DNA of 64,000 nt from Sediminibacterium roseum (GTDB lineage: Bacteria; Bacteroidota; Bacteroidia; Chitinophagales; Chitinophagaceae): NCBI RefSeq assembly GCF_009939005.1, contig NZ_JAACJS010000015.1:436325-500324 (forward strand), read 5' to 3'. Below, piece by piece: positions 46,562 through 56,944 of the stretch (the stretch's first letter is position 1; every line of letters begins with the position of its first letter). The notes under the pieces were generated by a model, which had not been told where the DNA came from, ran no database searches, and saw only the letters and a list, made by a program, of their open reading frames with translations. The translations under genes were made by a program, and so were the position numbers.

Positions 46562-47242
46562 TCAATTAACCGTTTTGATCACGTTCCACATCTGCTCCGC
46601 AACAAAAATGTTTCCTGCCGGCGTAAGGTGAACGCGGTCTGTTGTAAGAATTCCTGATTCCTTGTTCTGTAGATTGTTCTTGAGATTATAGCTGATGAAT
46701 GCGGCACGCAGGTCTACCAGCGGCAGGTTTGCCCTTTTGCTGTACTCGCGTATCCAGTTGCTGTAATGGTTGAGGTCGCCATCCTGCATGTTGGAGTTAT
46801 CGGTTTTTTCGCCGATCACCGCAGGGGTGCATACGATCACTTTGCAGCCGGCAGATTGTAATTTGTTTACAACCGCTTCGTAGAAACGACCGAATTTAGG
46901 GTAATCGGTGCCGGTGCCGCTGCTCGATTTGTGCCACACATCGTTCACGCCAACATAGATCACAACGATATCCGGTTTTTGCTCGAGCACATCTTTTTCC
47001 ATGCGTAGGTAAAGATCATAGATCTTATCGCCACCGATGCCTGCGCCGATCAATTCAAATTTATCTGAAAGCCCCTGCTGCTGCAGCATGGAATCCATCA
47101 CCTTGATGTATCCGCCCGGGCGCACACCCGCCTGCGTGATGGAATCGCCAAAAAACAATACCTTTTTTTTCTTATCCGGGCGAAATGAAAAAAGTATCAT
47201 GCTGGCAACAAAAAGGCCGAGTAGGATGAGTTTGCTTGACAT
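46562..47242 (-). CDS. Exported SGNH/GDSL-family hydrolase
   Basis: A 226-residue SGNH hydrolase with a signal-anchor or signal peptide (about residues 4-20). Block I is FFGDSITQAG (Ser34), block III is YVGVNDVW (Asn in the oxyanion hole), and block V is DRVHLTPAGN (Asp and His). The gene lies 97 bp upstream of the sialate-esterase-type gene on the same strand. Both are probably exported esterases acting on glycans or lipids. No further specificity can be assigned. Confidence 0.88.
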   Translation of the reverse strand: MSSKLILLGLFVASMILFSFRPDKKKKVLFFGDSITQAGVRPGGYIKVMDSMLQQQGLSDKFELIGAGIGGDKIYDLYLRMEKDVLEQKPDIVVIYVGVNDVWHKSSSGTGTDYPKFGRFYEAVVNKLQSAGCKVIVCTPAVIGEKTDNSNMQDGDLNHYSNWIREYSKRANLPLVDLRAAFISYNLKNNLQNKESGILTTDRVHLTPAGNIFVAEQMWNVIKTVN

Positions 47243-47351
47243 ACGGAGGGTTTGGCGTTAGAAATAATAAATGGTGAAGAGAAGTTGAAATAAAGGATGG
47301 ATCTCATACCACGGGTCAGCAAACCTTATCATCGCACGCACAACGCGTGAA

Positions 47352-48242
47352 TCAATATACGTCTGTCATAACCGGTGTGGTCTCCAATCCCATCAGTTCA
47401 ACAAATTCTCTTTCTTTAACAAGATAACCATTTCCTTTTGCACAAAAATGTACTTTGATGTTTTCGATGCTCAAGGGATTTCCTTCGGGGATATCGGCCA
47501 TGTTGGAGTACCTGATGTCGTGGCCGTCTACGATGATCACCAGTCCGCTGCCGATCGCTTCCATCCTGTTGCCCTGTGTAATGAGCATCCCCGTATCTTC
47601 TCCCAAACCGATGCCTATGCAGGAGGGGTTGGCAGAAACGGCCTGCGCCAGTCTTGCAAAACGGCCGCGTTTCTCAAAATGTGAATCGAAGATGACCTGG
47701 TCCATAAAACCGAGTCCTGTTGTTATTTTCACTTCGCCTTTCAGGTGGGCGCGTGTGGCGTTGCCCTCGTAGATCATGGTGCTGCTCATGGCCATGGCGC
47801 CGGCCGATGTTCCGGCAACCACGAAATTTTCGTTCTGGTACCTGCTTTTGATGATGTCAAGGAAACGCGTTCCGCCGAATATCGCAGTTAAGCGAAGCTG
47901 GTTGCCGCCGCTGAACATTACACCGGCGCAGCGGCTGATCCGTTGCAGGTATTCTTCGTTCAAAACATCTTCGCGGTTGCGTATGTGTATCACACCGATA
48001 TCTGTGCAGCCGATCTTTCCAAACGCATTCAGGTAATTCTCGCCCACTTCGTAAGGAATGGTAGATGCCGTGGTGATCACTTCGATCCGTGCATCATTGC
48101 CCCCCGCTTCTTCCACAATGCGGCGCAGGATGCCCAGCTCAAAAAAATTAAGATTGTCGCGGTAAACCGCGCTTTTTTCAAACTCTGTTCCTTTGTCTTC
48201 TGCGCCACCAATGGCTATCAGCTTTCCCCTGGGAATACTCAT
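47352..48242 (-). CDS. cphB: Cyanophycinase
   Basis: Serine peptidase of the S51 family, 296 residues, that cuts the storage polymer cyanophycin (multi-L-arginyl-poly-L-aspartate) into beta-Asp-Arg dipeptides. The ATG at 48242 starts the conserved MSIPRGKLIAIGGAEDKG; a much longer open frame running antisense through cphA is an artefact. The nucleophile is Ser146 in VAGTSAGAMAMS, and FDSHFEKRGRFARLAQA is the typical later motif. There is no signal peptide, so it acts intracellularly. It is divergent from cphA across a 186-bp gap with a long inverted repeat. Confidence 0.95.
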   Translation of the reverse strand: MSIPRGKLIAIGGAEDKGTEFEKSAVYRDNLNFFELGILRRIVEEAGGNDARIEVITTASTIPYEVGENYLNAFGKIGCTDIGVIHIRNREDVLNEEYLQRISRCAGVMFSGGNQLRLTAIFGGTRFLDIIKSRYQNENFVVAGTSAGAMAMSSTMIYEGNATRAHLKGEVKITTGLGFMDQVIFDSHFEKRGRFARLAQAVSANPSCIGIGLGEDTGMLITQGNRMEAIGSGLVIIVDGHDIRYSNMADIPEGNPLSIENIKVHFCAKGNGYLVKEREFVELMGLETTPVMTDVY

Positions 48243-48325
48243 GCGTGAAAATTCGTTCCCGACAAAAATAAGTGTTTTGTCATAGCGGGAAAATTGATAT
48301 ATTTTGTGGGTAGCGACATTTTGTA

Positions 48326-48406
48326 TGCCACAGATTTCACGGATGAACACAGAGGTCTTGCACTGTATCGAGCATCCTTCTGTGTTCATCCGTGAAATCT
48401 GTGGCA
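48326..48406. repeat. Perfect 28-bp inverted repeat between cphB and cphA
   Basis: Arms 48326-48353 (starting tgccacagatttcacggatg) and 48379-48406 are exact inverse complements separated by 25 bases. No T-run follows on either strand, so it is not an intrinsic terminator. The arms contain the words cacagatttcacggatgaa, a type of sequence I associate with dispersed intergenic repeats in Bacteroidota. Confidence 0.9.
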
Positions 48407-48428
48407 AAAAAACACTGAAAACAGGTAT

Positions 48429-51050
48429 ATGAAAATTGAAGAAATAAAGATCCTCCGCGGCCCCAACTACTGGAGCGTGCGCCGCCCGCAGCTGATACAG
48501 ATGAAACTGGACCTGGAAGAACTGGAGGAAAGGCCAACCAATAAGATCGATGGTTTCCCCGAAAGGCTCGAGGCCCTTTTCCCTTCTATGTATTCGCACC
48601 GCTGCAGCGTAGGCAAGCCGGGCGGTTTTTTTGAAAGGGTGAAAGAAGGTACATGGATGGGACACGTGATCGAACACATTGCCCTCGAACTGCAGACCCT
48701 CGCCGGCATGAACTGCGGATTCGGCCGCACACGCGGAACGGGCAAGCCAGGCGAATATTATGTCGTTTTCAATTATATGGAAGAAGACGCCGGCGTTTAC
48801 GCGGCACGCGCTTCTGTAAAAATTGCGCAGGCATTGGTGGATGGGGTGGAATACGATCCCGCGCAAGACATACAGCAACTCAGGGAGATCAGGGAAGAGA
48901 CAAGGCTCGGGCCCTCTACCGGTTCTATTGTGGAAGAGGCGGCCAAACGCGGCATCCCCTACATCCGGTTGAACGGGCAGAGCCTGGTGCAGCTGGGCTA
49001 TGGCGTTCACCAGAAAAGGATACGCGCAACCATCGCCAGCACCACAAGCAATATTGCGGTTGATATTGCGGGCGACAAGGAAGAAACAAAGAACCTGCTC
49101 GAAGCCGCGGAAATACCCGTACCACGCGGAACCACCGTGCGCACAGAAGAGGGATTGCGCGACGCAGTTACCAAATACGGCTACCCGCTCGTGATCAAAC
49201 CCATCGATGGCAACCACGGAAAAGGCAATACCACCAACATCACTACCTGGGAGCAGGCGGTGAAAGCATTTGAATCGGCAAAGAACTATTCGCGCACGGT
49301 GATCGTTGAAAAATTTATTACGGGCGTGGATTTCCGGGTGCTCGTGATCAATTACAAATTCATTTGTGCCGCATTGCGCACGCCGGCCTCTGTTGTGGGA
49401 GATGGTGAGCATACCATACAATACCTGATCGATGAAACCAACAAAGACCCGAGAAGGGGATACGGACATGAGAAGGTGCTGACACAGATCACCGTTGACG
49501 CATCCACCCAAAAAATGCTCGACGAGATCGGTTATACGCTGGAGACCGTTCCCAAAAAAGGCGAGCTCGTTTTATTGAAAACAACCGCCAACCTGAGCAC
49601 CGGCGGCACATCCACCGATGTAACGGACGAGGTGCATCCCGTAAATATATTCCTCGCGGAAAGGATCGCAAAAATCATCGGGCTCGATATCTGTGGTATC
49701 GACATCATGGCGCCCGATCTGCGCACGCCTGTTTACGAAAACGGCGGTGCGGTGCTGGAAGTGAATGCAGCGCCGGGTTTCCGCATGCACATAGACCCGG
49801 CCGACGGGTTGCCGCGCAATGTGGCGGAACCCGTGATCAATATGCTGTTTCCAAAAGGATCGGATGGCCGCATACCGATCGTTGCCGTCACAGGTACCAA
49901 TGGAAAAACAACCACCACCAGGCTCGTGGCGCACATCTGCAAAACAGCGGGCAGAAAAGTAGGTTATACCACGAGCGATGGCGTATACATACAGAACCAG
50001 CTGATGATGAAAGGCGACTGCACCGGGCCGCTGAGCGCAAAATTTGTGCTGCGCGATCCCACCGTTGACTTCGCGGTGCTGGAATGCGCGCGCGGTGGTT
50101 TGCTCAAGGCGGGGCTCGCTTTCCAGAACTGCGATGTAAGCATCGTTACCAATGTAACGGCCGACCACCTCGGGCTGGGCGGCATCGACAGCATAGAACA
50201 GATGGCCCGCGCAAAAGCGGTCGTTCCCGAAACAACATTCAACCACGGATTCGCCATCCTGAACGCGGAAGACGACCTGGTGTATGCGATGCACGAGGGA
50301 CTGACCTGTAATGTTGCCTACTTCAGTATGGATGAGAACAACCCGCGCATACAAAAACACTGTAAGAACGGGGGCTATGCCGCGGTGTATGAGAACGGGT
50401 ATGTTTCGATCTTAAAAGGTACGTGGAAGATACGCGTCATCAAGGTGAGCGAGATCCCCATCACCTACGGTGGAAAAGCCTTGCACAATATTATGAATAC
50501 GCTTCCAGCGATGCTGGCGGCCTATCTTTTCAAAGACATTACGATAGAAGACATACGCACCGCCCTCAGCACCTTCGTGCCTTCGCCATCGCAGACACCG
50601 GGCAGGTTGAACCTGTTCGAGTTCAGGCATTTCAAGTTCCTGGTAGATTTCGCACACAACCCCGCGGGACTCGAACTGCTTTGCGACTTTGTAAAAAAGA
50701 TGGACGGCACGCCAAAAGTGGGCATCATCAGCGGCACCGGCGACCGGCGCGACGACGACATACGCGAACTCGGCCGGATCTCGGGGAGGTCGTTCGACGA
50801 GATCATCATCCGCCAGGACAAAAACCTCCGTGGCCGGAGCGCCGAAGAGATCGTGAACCTGCTGGTGGAGGGCATCAACGAAACCAAAACAAGCGATATC
50901 CCGATCAAGATCATCTACAATGAAAAAGAGGCCATCCTCTACGCCTACGACAATGCCAAACCCGGCTCGCTGATCACCATTATGTGCGACGTAGTGGCCG
51001 AGGCGCTGGACCTGATCAAATCGTTGAAAGAGAAGGAGGATGCGGCCTAG
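48429..51050 (+). CDS. cphA: Cyanophycin synthetase
   Basis: Builds cyanophycin without a ribosome from Asp and Arg, using ATP. The 873-residue protein has the complete three-part plan: an N-terminal domain (about 1-160), an ATP-grasp domain (about 215-475; YPLVIKPIDGNHGKG, then CGIDIMAPDL and EVNAAPGFRMH), and a Mur-ligase-like domain (about 485-873) with P-loop AVTGTNGKTTTTRLVAHI, VLECARGGLL and DFAHNPAGLELL. The start is the ATG at 48429, just after the inverted repeat. Together with divergent cphB and the isoaspartyl peptidase at 8.5-9.5 kb, a full synthesis and breakdown cycle is encoded. Confidence 0.96.
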   Translation: MKIEEIKILRGPNYWSVRRPQLIQMKLDLEELEERPTNKIDGFPERLEALFPSMYSHRCSVGKPGGFFERVKEGTWMGHVIEHIALELQTLAGMNCGFGRTRGTGKPGEYYVVFNYMEEDAGVYAARASVKIAQALVDGVEYDPAQDIQQLREIREETRLGPSTGSIVEEAAKRGIPYIRLNGQSLVQLGYGVHQKRIRATIASTTSNIAVDIAGDKEETKNLLEAAEIPVPRGTTVRTEEGLRDAVTKYGYPLVIKPIDGNHGKGNTTNITTWEQAVKAFESAKNYSRTVIVEKFITGVDFRVLVINYKFICAALRTPASVVGDGEHTIQYLIDETNKDPRRGYGHEKVLTQITVDASTQKMLDEIGYTLETVPKKGELVLLKTTANLSTGGTSTDVTDEVHPVNIFLAERIAKIIGLDICGIDIMAPDLRTPVYENGGAVLEVNAAPGFRMHIDPADGLPRNVAEPVINMLFPKGSDGRIPIVAVTGTNGKTTTTRLVAHICKTAGRKVGYTTSDGVYIQNQLMMKGDCTGPLSAKFVLRDPTVDFAVLECARGGLLKAGLAFQNCDVSIVTNVTADHLGLGGIDSIEQMARAKAVVPETTFNHGFAILNAEDDLVYAMHEGLTCNVAYFSMDENNPRIQKHCKNGGYAAVYENGYVSILKGTWKIRVIKVSEIPITYGGKALHNIMNTLPAMLAAYLFKDITIEDIRTALSTFVPSPSQTPGRLNLFEFRHFKFLVDFAHNPAGLELLCDFVKKMDGTPKVGIISGTGDRRDDDIRELGRISGRSFDEIIIRQDKNLRGRSAEEIVNLLVEGINETKTSDIPIKIIYNEKEAILYAYDNAKPGSLITIMCDVVAEALDLIKSLKEKEDAA

Positions 51051-51073
51051 GCCAACCCTGGCGGTTGCAATCA

Positions 51074-51107
51074 AACAGCGATGAGGGCGATAACCTTCAT
51101 CGCTGTT
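51074..51107 (+). terminator. Intrinsic terminator of cphA
   Basis: Stem aacagcgatgagg (51074-51086) with ccttcatcgctgtt (51094-51107), one bulged base, followed by a run of eight T. It lies 23 bp past the cphA stop. Confidence 0.85.
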
Positions 51108-51224
51108 TTTTTTGGCGCGGGCGGCGCCAGGCCGGTTGACCAAAAATCATGGGAGGCTCCCTTATTTCCCCACTCCATTTTGGCGCAGTTTTTACCTTCT
51201 TCCACCGGAAAAAACAGTAAAAAA

Positions 51225-51256
51225 TTTGGAACAAGTCTACCCCACCCTTATTTTTG
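51225..51256 (+). promoter_or_regulatory. Putative tRNA-Gln promoter
   Basis: TTTG (51225-51228) and TATTTTTG (51249-51256) with a 20-base spacer match the Bacteroidota -33/-7 elements, 38 bp upstream of tRNA-Gln. Confidence 0.65.
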
Positions 51257-51294
51257 CACCCCAATCACAACTTTCTGGTTGTAATTGAGCGGAT

Positions 51295-51365
51295 TGCCTG
51301 ATAGTATAATGGTAGTACGACTGTTTTTGGTGCAGTTTGTCTTGGTTCGAATCCAGGTCGGGCAA
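51295..51365 (+). tRNA. tRNA-Gln (TTG)
   Basis: Acceptor stem TGCCTGA / TCGGGCA (one T-G pair), D arm GTATAATGGTAGTAC, anticodon stem ACTGT / GCAGT with loop TTTTGGT, anticodon TTG, T-arm TTGGTTCGAATCCAG. It is the last clearly core gene; the A+T-richer island starts within 270 bp downstream. Confidence 0.9.
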
Positions 51366-51372
51366 CTTAGTT

Positions 51373-51399
51373 AAAGGAATGTTAATACAACATTCCTTT
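51373..51399 (+). terminator. Intrinsic terminator of tRNA-Gln
   Basis: Perfect 11-bp stem (aaaggaatgtt / aacattccttt) with a five-base loop, followed by TTCTTTTTTCTCC. Confidence 0.85.
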
Positions 51400-51632
51400 T
51401 TCTTTTTTCTCCTGAAACCCGCGCCAGCATTGAGTTTGGCAAAATGCGATATTTCAAATATTCCGTAATTTTTTACTTCCTAAAAAATCATACTCCTTTT
51501 TTGAGAAAATCGCTCGAACTCTGAAGAAGATCTTAACCTTATGAGAATCTTCGCATTATGTTTTAATTTAAATAAATCACTTTGATTTTTTCGAGAAGGT
51601 CGACTTAGTAGAATCGAACTTTCCGGTAAAAA

Positions 51633-53204
51633 TCAGGTCGAAATGAGAAGATCCATATCAGCTAATTCCTGTAAAAACTTGGTTATTTGCTCCGGTGTTG
51701 GAGTTTCGTCTGCCGCATGTTCTTTCCTGAGACCGAATACCGATTGACATGTATTTTTAAAAACATCCTTCATATTACCAGGTTCCCAGTTTGTTTTCTT
51801 ATTTAGAATAATTGACACAAATGCATGCCGGTTCTTTTCATTAAGGTTCGTCATAAAATTATCAAGACGTAACAGGAGTTTGGATGATTGATCCACTTTG
51901 TCTAAAAGCTCAATTTGCTTTTTTGAAATAGCCTCTATCGAATATCCGAGCAACCGGATTTTTGCTTCCAGATCGTCTTTAATTTCTTTATATTGTTCAA
52001 ACTCAATGTGCCCGTCCAATAAAAGATTTTTGGCTTTATAAATTCTTTCGGTAAATATCTCTATTGATCGCATTTCCCGCCCCTTCTTACGATTAGTTTT
52101 GCTATTCTGGTTTGCATAATTCACTTGAATTAGATTTCTATATTCTTCAAGGTATTGCGTAGCAGGTCGCAACTTTTTTAACTCGTCCATAAATTTCTCA
52201 TGGAGTGCATCGCACCTTCTCCGGTAACCACACTTAGAATTACAGTGGTAGTAATGATATAAAGATCCGCTTCGATTAGTTGTGCCACTCGCCGTCAATA
52301 GTCTCCCACATTTCGGACATGAAATAAACCCTTTGAGGATAAATCGCAAACGCCGGGTATTCCTTTTATTGATACTAACAGCTTTCTTTTTAGTAAAGAA
52401 TACATTTTGAACCCGATCGAAAGTAATCGGTGGTACGATTGCTCTATGCAAGCCAGGAACTACATATTTTGTTGCTTGGTCTACTTCTGATACAGCTACA
52501 TTACCGGCATACACCGGACTTTGTAGCATTTTCCAGAAATTACTTCTGCTACATTTCAATCCTTCTTTGACCGCCATCGAATAAGCATCGGTGATGTTGC
52601 AACGTAAGTTCGCAAGTTGGTGAAAAGCAAATCTGATTATTGAAGCATCAGGTTCTTTAGGTGTAATAAGTTTTGAGCCATCAGGCATGCAGTAGTTTTG
52701 ATAACCCAACGGGACCTTGCCAAGCCATTTTCCGCGTTCTCTTGCGCGTAGCATTCCCATCTTTGTATTTAATCCTCTTCTATCATTTTCTACTTCTGGG
52801 ATGGCAAGATAAAAGGCGAACATCATTTTGTTTTCGGGGATTGATAAATCTAATGGTTGTTCGATTACCTGAGCTTCGACGCCGAGGTTTTTGAGGGTCT
52901 TAATCATGTAATAGGCATCGCCAGTATTCCTGCTGAATCTATCCCACCTGGTAAAAAGAATCAAGTCTGGACGTTCATTAGAATTCTGTAGCTCGATCAT
53001 TAACTTTCGCCATTCAGGTCTTTTAAATGTTTTTGCTGAATGATCCTCTACAAAAATTTTGTCCACACGTATATTGTACATTGAACAATATTGCCGAAGG
53101 GTATCTTGTTGTGTTTTCAGTGATCCTCCACGTATGGCTTGTTCTTCGGTTGATACGCGGGTGTAAATGAAAGCGGATTGTTGGATTGTGTTTTGAGTGG
53201 TCAT
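51633..53204 (-). CDS. Large serine recombinase
   Basis: Site-specific recombinase of 523 residues. The resolvase domain starts with FIYTRVSTEEQ (nucleophile Ser18) and includes the RWDRFSRN motif. The recombinase domain follows (GKVPLGYQNY; then MLQSPVYAGNV). A zinc ribbon comes next with CPKCGRLL and CNSKCGYRRRC (about 296-335). A coiled-coil rich C-terminal part (about 345-470) completes it, as in phage and ICE-type large serine integrases. It reads away from the herA operon and towards tRNA-Gln, so it is a likely integrase of the island starting here. The 264-bp gap to herA holds no gene I can see. Two attachment sites cannot be identified from one end. Confidence 0.92.
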   Translation of the reverse strand: MTTQNTIQQSAFIYTRVSTEEQAIRGGSLKTQQDTLRQYCSMYNIRVDKIFVEDHSAKTFKRPEWRKLMIELQNSNERPDLILFTRWDRFSRNTGDAYYMIKTLKNLGVEAQVIEQPLDLSIPENKMMFAFYLAIPEVENDRRGLNTKMGMLRARERGKWLGKVPLGYQNYCMPDGSKLITPKEPDASIIRFAFHQLANLRCNITDAYSMAVKEGLKCSRSNFWKMLQSPVYAGNVAVSEVDQATKYVVPGLHRAIVPPITFDRVQNVFFTKKKAVSINKRNTRRLRFILKGFISCPKCGRLLTASGTTNRSGSLYHYYHCNSKCGYRRRCDALHEKFMDELKKLRPATQYLEEYRNLIQVNYANQNSKTNRKKGREMRSIEIFTERIYKAKNLLLDGHIEFEQYKEIKDDLEAKIRLLGYSIEAISKKQIELLDKVDQSSKLLLRLDNFMTNLNEKNRHAFVSIILNKKTNWEPGNMKDVFKNTCQSVFGLRKEHAADETPTPEQITKFLQELADMDLLIST

Positions 53205-53468
53205 TTTTATTAAAAAATACGAATTTGCCTTAGTTCATGTAATACTAGATCTTCGTACTATAGCAGATAAACGCTGACTAATCGGTTTTGCAGAATTGCG
53301 TAGAATTGATATATTAGTGTTTTATCTTACTTCATTGTCCCCCCGGCGAATACCTTCAATTATCCAATAGTCTATATATTTTCCTGTAAACCAATGCTTT
53401 ATAGGCTGACAATAATATAAGCATTTTAATTTTGGGCAAACTATCTTCGAATTTAAAATATCTACCAA

Positions 53469-55577
53469 GTGAGCATAGAAAAGAAACTCATTGAAAAAAT
53501 AGGCGCAACCAAAGAAAGTGAAACACAAAAGTGGTTTCAAAAGCTTATTCAACACACAGAATATGTCGGTGAGCTGTATTCAATAAACTATGAAACCGCT
53601 CGCGTAATAATCCACGATAGTGAGAGAAAAAAAGTAGGCGGAATTCCGAGCCTCAGTTTTTTAATTGCTTCGCGAATAGATCCCTCCAATGCATCAAACA
53701 TTGATTTCAAATCCGAGGATGCATCATTTATTTTGCTACGTGTGATGGATAGCTCACCACTTCCCCAAGACAAAGAAGCAGAAAGAATAAGAGTAGAAAC
53801 GGCGCAGCGTGTTAGTGGTGAAATTGAAAAACATTGGGATTCAGACGGCGCTATGGACCCAAAAACGAGAGTTCTCCTGGGATATGCGGGAGTTGAATGC
53901 AGGATCATAGGGACCTTTTTTCTCGAAGATAATCTTCAGAATTCGGAAGCACCCTTGTCGATGAAGTTTGGTAGCGACATCTCAAATTATTATCCCAATC
54001 GAGGCCTTAAAATTTATAAGCCTAACTCTTCTGCGCTCGAAGAAATTGTAAATTATTGCGATCCGATCAACAAGCAGGAACACAGAGCCAAATACAACAA
54101 TACCGAACGTGTAAAATTGGGTTATGTACGTTACGCCTCAACCAATAGAAAATATCAACAAATCGACGATGTTCCGGTCTTTCTGTATCCTGCAGATCTA
54201 CTAAGTCAGAAATCCGCTCTCTTTGGTATGACCAGAACCGGTAAATCGAACACAACAAAAATAATTGCGAAATCAGTTTTTGAACTTCGGAAAGGTACTC
54301 CAAGTGACAATCCCCTTCGCATCGGGCAGATCATTTTTGATCCTAATGGAGAATATGCCAATGAAAATGCCCAGGATAATAACAATGCTTTAAAAAACAT
54401 TTGGAACCTTATTCCTAATGGACAACGTGAGAATGAAGTTGTAACTTATGGAATAACGCGGCATCCTAGCGACCCTGATCGGATTCTTATGTTGCTAAAC
54501 TTCTATTTGGATGAAAATCTTCAAATAGGTAAAGAGATCATTGATAGCATCTTGTCCGATGATTCTACCACCTACATGAAAAACTTTATGCAGGTTTCTT
54601 TTGAGCCGCCTGATCCCAGCGACATGAGTGCAACGACCCGTTATAAACGTCGTGTGCTGGCCTATCGCTCTGTTTTGGCGAGAGCTGGGTTCCCCGTTCC
54701 GGCGGCTATTCGCGCCGATACAAGAAGTCTTTTCAATCGTGAATTACTTCAGGCGATGCAGGATAGTCAGAGCAACTTCGCACCGGATTACCAATCCGCA
54801 GCGCAAATATTCTCAAATCAGAATCCTTCGTGGGCCCAGCTCGCGAGCGCATTCGAAAACTTAGACAAATTCATTCGTGATAGTCAAAGTGGCTATCGTG
54901 CATTTGAAATTGCATACGTAAGCAGGCCAAATGGATCTGGAGAAAGCTGGGCAGATGAAGACCTGAAAAAAATTATAGGCATTTTTCAATATGCGAACGG
55001 AACTAGGAAGATCGGCAAAGCCGCTGAACAACACAGCGCTGATACAAGCAACGATTATGCGCAGGATATATATACGCATCTCGTTTCCGGTAAGCTTGTG
55101 ATAGTAGACCAATCCAGCGGCGAACCTGAACTGAATAAATCATCAGCGAATCGGATTATGGCGAGGATATTTCGTGAAAATCAAAAACAGTTCATACGCG
55201 GATCTTTAACCATTCCGGAAATTTTGATTTACATCGAGGAAGCACATAACATATTGCCTGCAGGTAATGACCTTGATTTATCGGATATATGGGTTAGAAC
55301 AGCAAAAGAGGGCGCCAAATATCGCATCGGAATGGTGTACGCCACACAAGAAGTAAGCAGCATACAGAAAAACATATTAAGGAATACTTCGAACTGGTTT
55401 ATTGCGCACTTAAACAATACCGACGAAACTAAAGAACTATGTAAATACTACGACTTTGTTGATTTTGAACCTTCAATTAGAAGGGCGCAAGACAAAGGTT
55501 TTTTAAGGGTGAAAACACTCAGTAATCCCTTTGTCATTCCGGTTCAAGTTGATAAATTTCAAGTCGATACTTTATGA
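53469..55577 (+). CDS. herA: HerA-family DNA-translocating ATPase
   Basis: HerA/DUF87-type hexameric translocase of 702 residues. The N-terminal part (1-240) is a HAS-barrel-like beta region. Walker A is [11 protein letters not shown] (253-263); Walker B is [10 protein letters not shown] (585-594) with the catalytic Glu pair. A sensor stretch [10 protein letters not shown] and a helical insert (roughly 400-530) lie between and after. The start is a GTG at 53469 because a stop lies in frame shortly upstream. It overlaps nurA by 4 bp (ATGA), the classic HerA-NurA pairing in which the ATPase drives the nuclease along DNA. In bacteria such pairs are often part of defence operons. A weak TAATTTTG box (53427-53434) may be the -7 element. 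Confidence 0.9.
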   Translation: MSIEKKLIEKIGATKESETQKWFQKLIQHTEYVGELYSINYETARVIIHDSERKKVGGIPSLSFLIASRIDPSNASNIDFKSEDASFILLRVMDSSPLPQDKEAERIRVETAQRVSGEIEKHWDSDGAMDPKTRVLLGYAGVECRIIGTFFLEDNLQNSEAPLSMKFGSDISNYYPNRGLKIYKPNSSALEEIVNYCDPINKQEHRAKYNNTERVKLGYVRYASTNRKYQQIDDVPVFLYPADLLSQKSALFGMTRTGKSNTTKIIAKSVFELRKGTPSDNPLRIGQIIFDPNGEYANENAQDNNNALKNIWNLIPNGQRENEVVTYGITRHPSDPDRILMLLNFYLDENLQIGKEIIDSILSDDSTTYMKNFMQVSFEPPDPSDMSATTRYKRRVLAYRSVLARAGFPVPAAIRADTRSLFNRELLQAMQDSQSNFAPDYQSAAQIFSNQNPSWAQLASAFENLDKFIRDSQSGYRAFEIAYVSRPNGSGESWADEDLKKIIGIFQYANGTRKIGKAAEQHSADTSNDYAQDIYTHLVSGKLVIVDQSSGEPELNKSSANRIMARIFRENQKQFIRGSLTIPEILIYIEEAHNILPAGNDLDLSDIWVRTAKEGAKYRIGMVYATQEVSSIQKNILRNTSNWFIAHLNNTDETKELCKYYDFVDFEPSIRRAQDKGFLRVKTLSNPFVIPVQVDKFQVDTL

Positions 55578-56944
55578 GTTTAGAAGGAGAATTTGGAAGT
55601 TATGAGCCACTACGCAGGATACTCGATAGCCCGAGAATACAGGAACTACAGGACCGGATGCTTATCCGGCTGCACGATGGCGATGATGCTAAAGAAACAA
55701 TACTGGTCCAAAAAGCTAATCTACCTGAAAGTAATTATCAACCGGATTTAGTACTGGCGATCGATGGTGACAGCCGCGCCTATAAACCGGCGAACGGTTT
55801 CCCAGGGGCGGAGATAGGATATGTTACAATTGCATCAGTACTAATCGACATGCAACAAATCAATGAACTCGCCAAAGAGGAATTCATAAGTCCAAAGAAA
55901 TTTCGGGAAATGGAAAAAGCTTCTACTTTCGAAAGTGTTTTCCCCGGAAATAATATGATCGTAACTGGAGAAAGCAGCCCGAAATCTTCGCTGCGGCGAT
56001 ATCTATTCGACGAAATGCAACGCCAAAGTATTTTTTCTGAAGGCGAAACATTGCTTGACACCTATGAATATTTGTTAAAGATAAAAAGGAGCCGTTTCCC
56101 TGATTCAGAAAAATCCATGCCGGATAGCCCAATAGAAGGCATTGATGAAAAAATGACCTATGGATATGGTGAATTTCCCTGCAAACATACAGGCAAACCA
56201 TTGTTCTCTACCGATGCGCTGCGACTACATGAATTAATGACGCCGAGCGGCAGCAACGGTGAGTTGTTTGGTCAGATAAAATCCACTCTTGAGAAACTTT
56301 GGTTGATCCATATACTGAGGGCGTTTGAAAGAAAAGGGTGGCTGGCCACTTTACGCAGAGTTGCGTTTATCATGGACGGACCATTGGCAGTATTTAGTAC
56401 ATCTTCATGGTTGGCAAAAACAATTGCAATTGAACTACGCCGGCTAAATGACCTTCAAAAAACCATGAATGGAAATGATCTCCTACTAATCGGTATAGAA
56501 AAGTCAGGAAGTTTTTATAAACACTTTACTGATATTGACACATCAATCGATGGGTTGACGGACAAATTTCCAAGGCAATCAGCGTTACTCTTGACCGACA
56601 GCTACATTAAAGAGAACATTATATATTCAGAGAGCATCAAACCTTATGGTCAGGATACCTACTTTGGAAGAAAGCTGTTTTATAAAACAAATAATGGTCA
56701 AAAACTGGTAGCTGTACTTGCTACGTATACTGACGCCCAAAAAGATCTTGAGACTGCAACGCCGGATCAATTTCCACGCCTAAATGATGTAATGAATTTA
56801 TTGGATCATTTAGGATCAAACCAATACCCTAACTCTGTTTCTGCTCTCATCTCGGCGCATTCAGAAGCAGTAACTCCATTGTATATCGGTAAACGAATTT
56901 TTGAAGACATCGCTCGCGAAATCAGAGAACGCTCATTAAGATGA
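55574..56944 (+). CDS. nurA: NurA-domain nuclease
   Basis: RNase-H-fold 5'-3' nuclease of the NurA family, 456 residues. The first metal-site acidic pair is in [12 protein letters not shown] (Asp64, Asp66), the second conserved Asp is in [12 protein letters not shown] (about 269), and the C-terminal [17 protein letters not shown] block is typical of the family. A central insert (about 95-215) contains a Cys/His-like pair CKHTGK and is longer than in archaeal NurA. It overlaps herA by 4 bp upstream and the methyltransferase by 4 bp downstream, so all three are translationally coupled and probably form one complex or one pathway. Confidence 0.85.
   Translation: MSLEGEFGSYEPLRRILDSPRIQELQDRMLIRLHDGDDAKETILVQKANLPESNYQPDLVLAIDGDSRAYKPANGFPGAEIGYVTIASVLIDMQQINELAKEEFISPKKFREMEKASTFESVFPGNNMIVTGESSPKSSLRRYLFDEMQRQSIFSEGETLLDTYEYLLKIKRSRFPDSEKSMPDSPIEGIDEKMTYGYGEFPCKHTGKPLFSTDALRLHELMTPSGSNGELFGQIKSTLEKLWLIHILRAFERKGWLATLRRVAFIMDGPLAVFSTSSWLAKTIAIELRRLNDLQKTMNGNDLLLIGIEKSGSFYKHFTDIDTSIDGLTDKFPRQSALLLTDSYIKENIIYSESIKPYGQDTYFGRKLFYKTNNGQKLVAVLATYTDAQKDLETATPDQFPRLNDVMNLLDHLGSNQYPNSVSALISAHSEAVTPLYIGKRIFEDIAREIRERSLR

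Noticed and set aside
48326..48406. Long inverted repeat as a terminator or CRISPR-like element
   Set aside because: No T-run on either strand, and only one repeat pair with no spacers.
48243..49511. Upstream part of a 719-codon open frame antisense to cphA, in frame with cphB
   Set aside because: Conserved cyanophycinase sequence starts at 48242; the extra 423 codons lie opposite cphA and have no family features.
53205..53468. Possible retron-like or small RNA in the gap before herA
   Set aside because: No reverse transcriptase nearby and no clear stem-loop series; only a weak promoter-like box was found.
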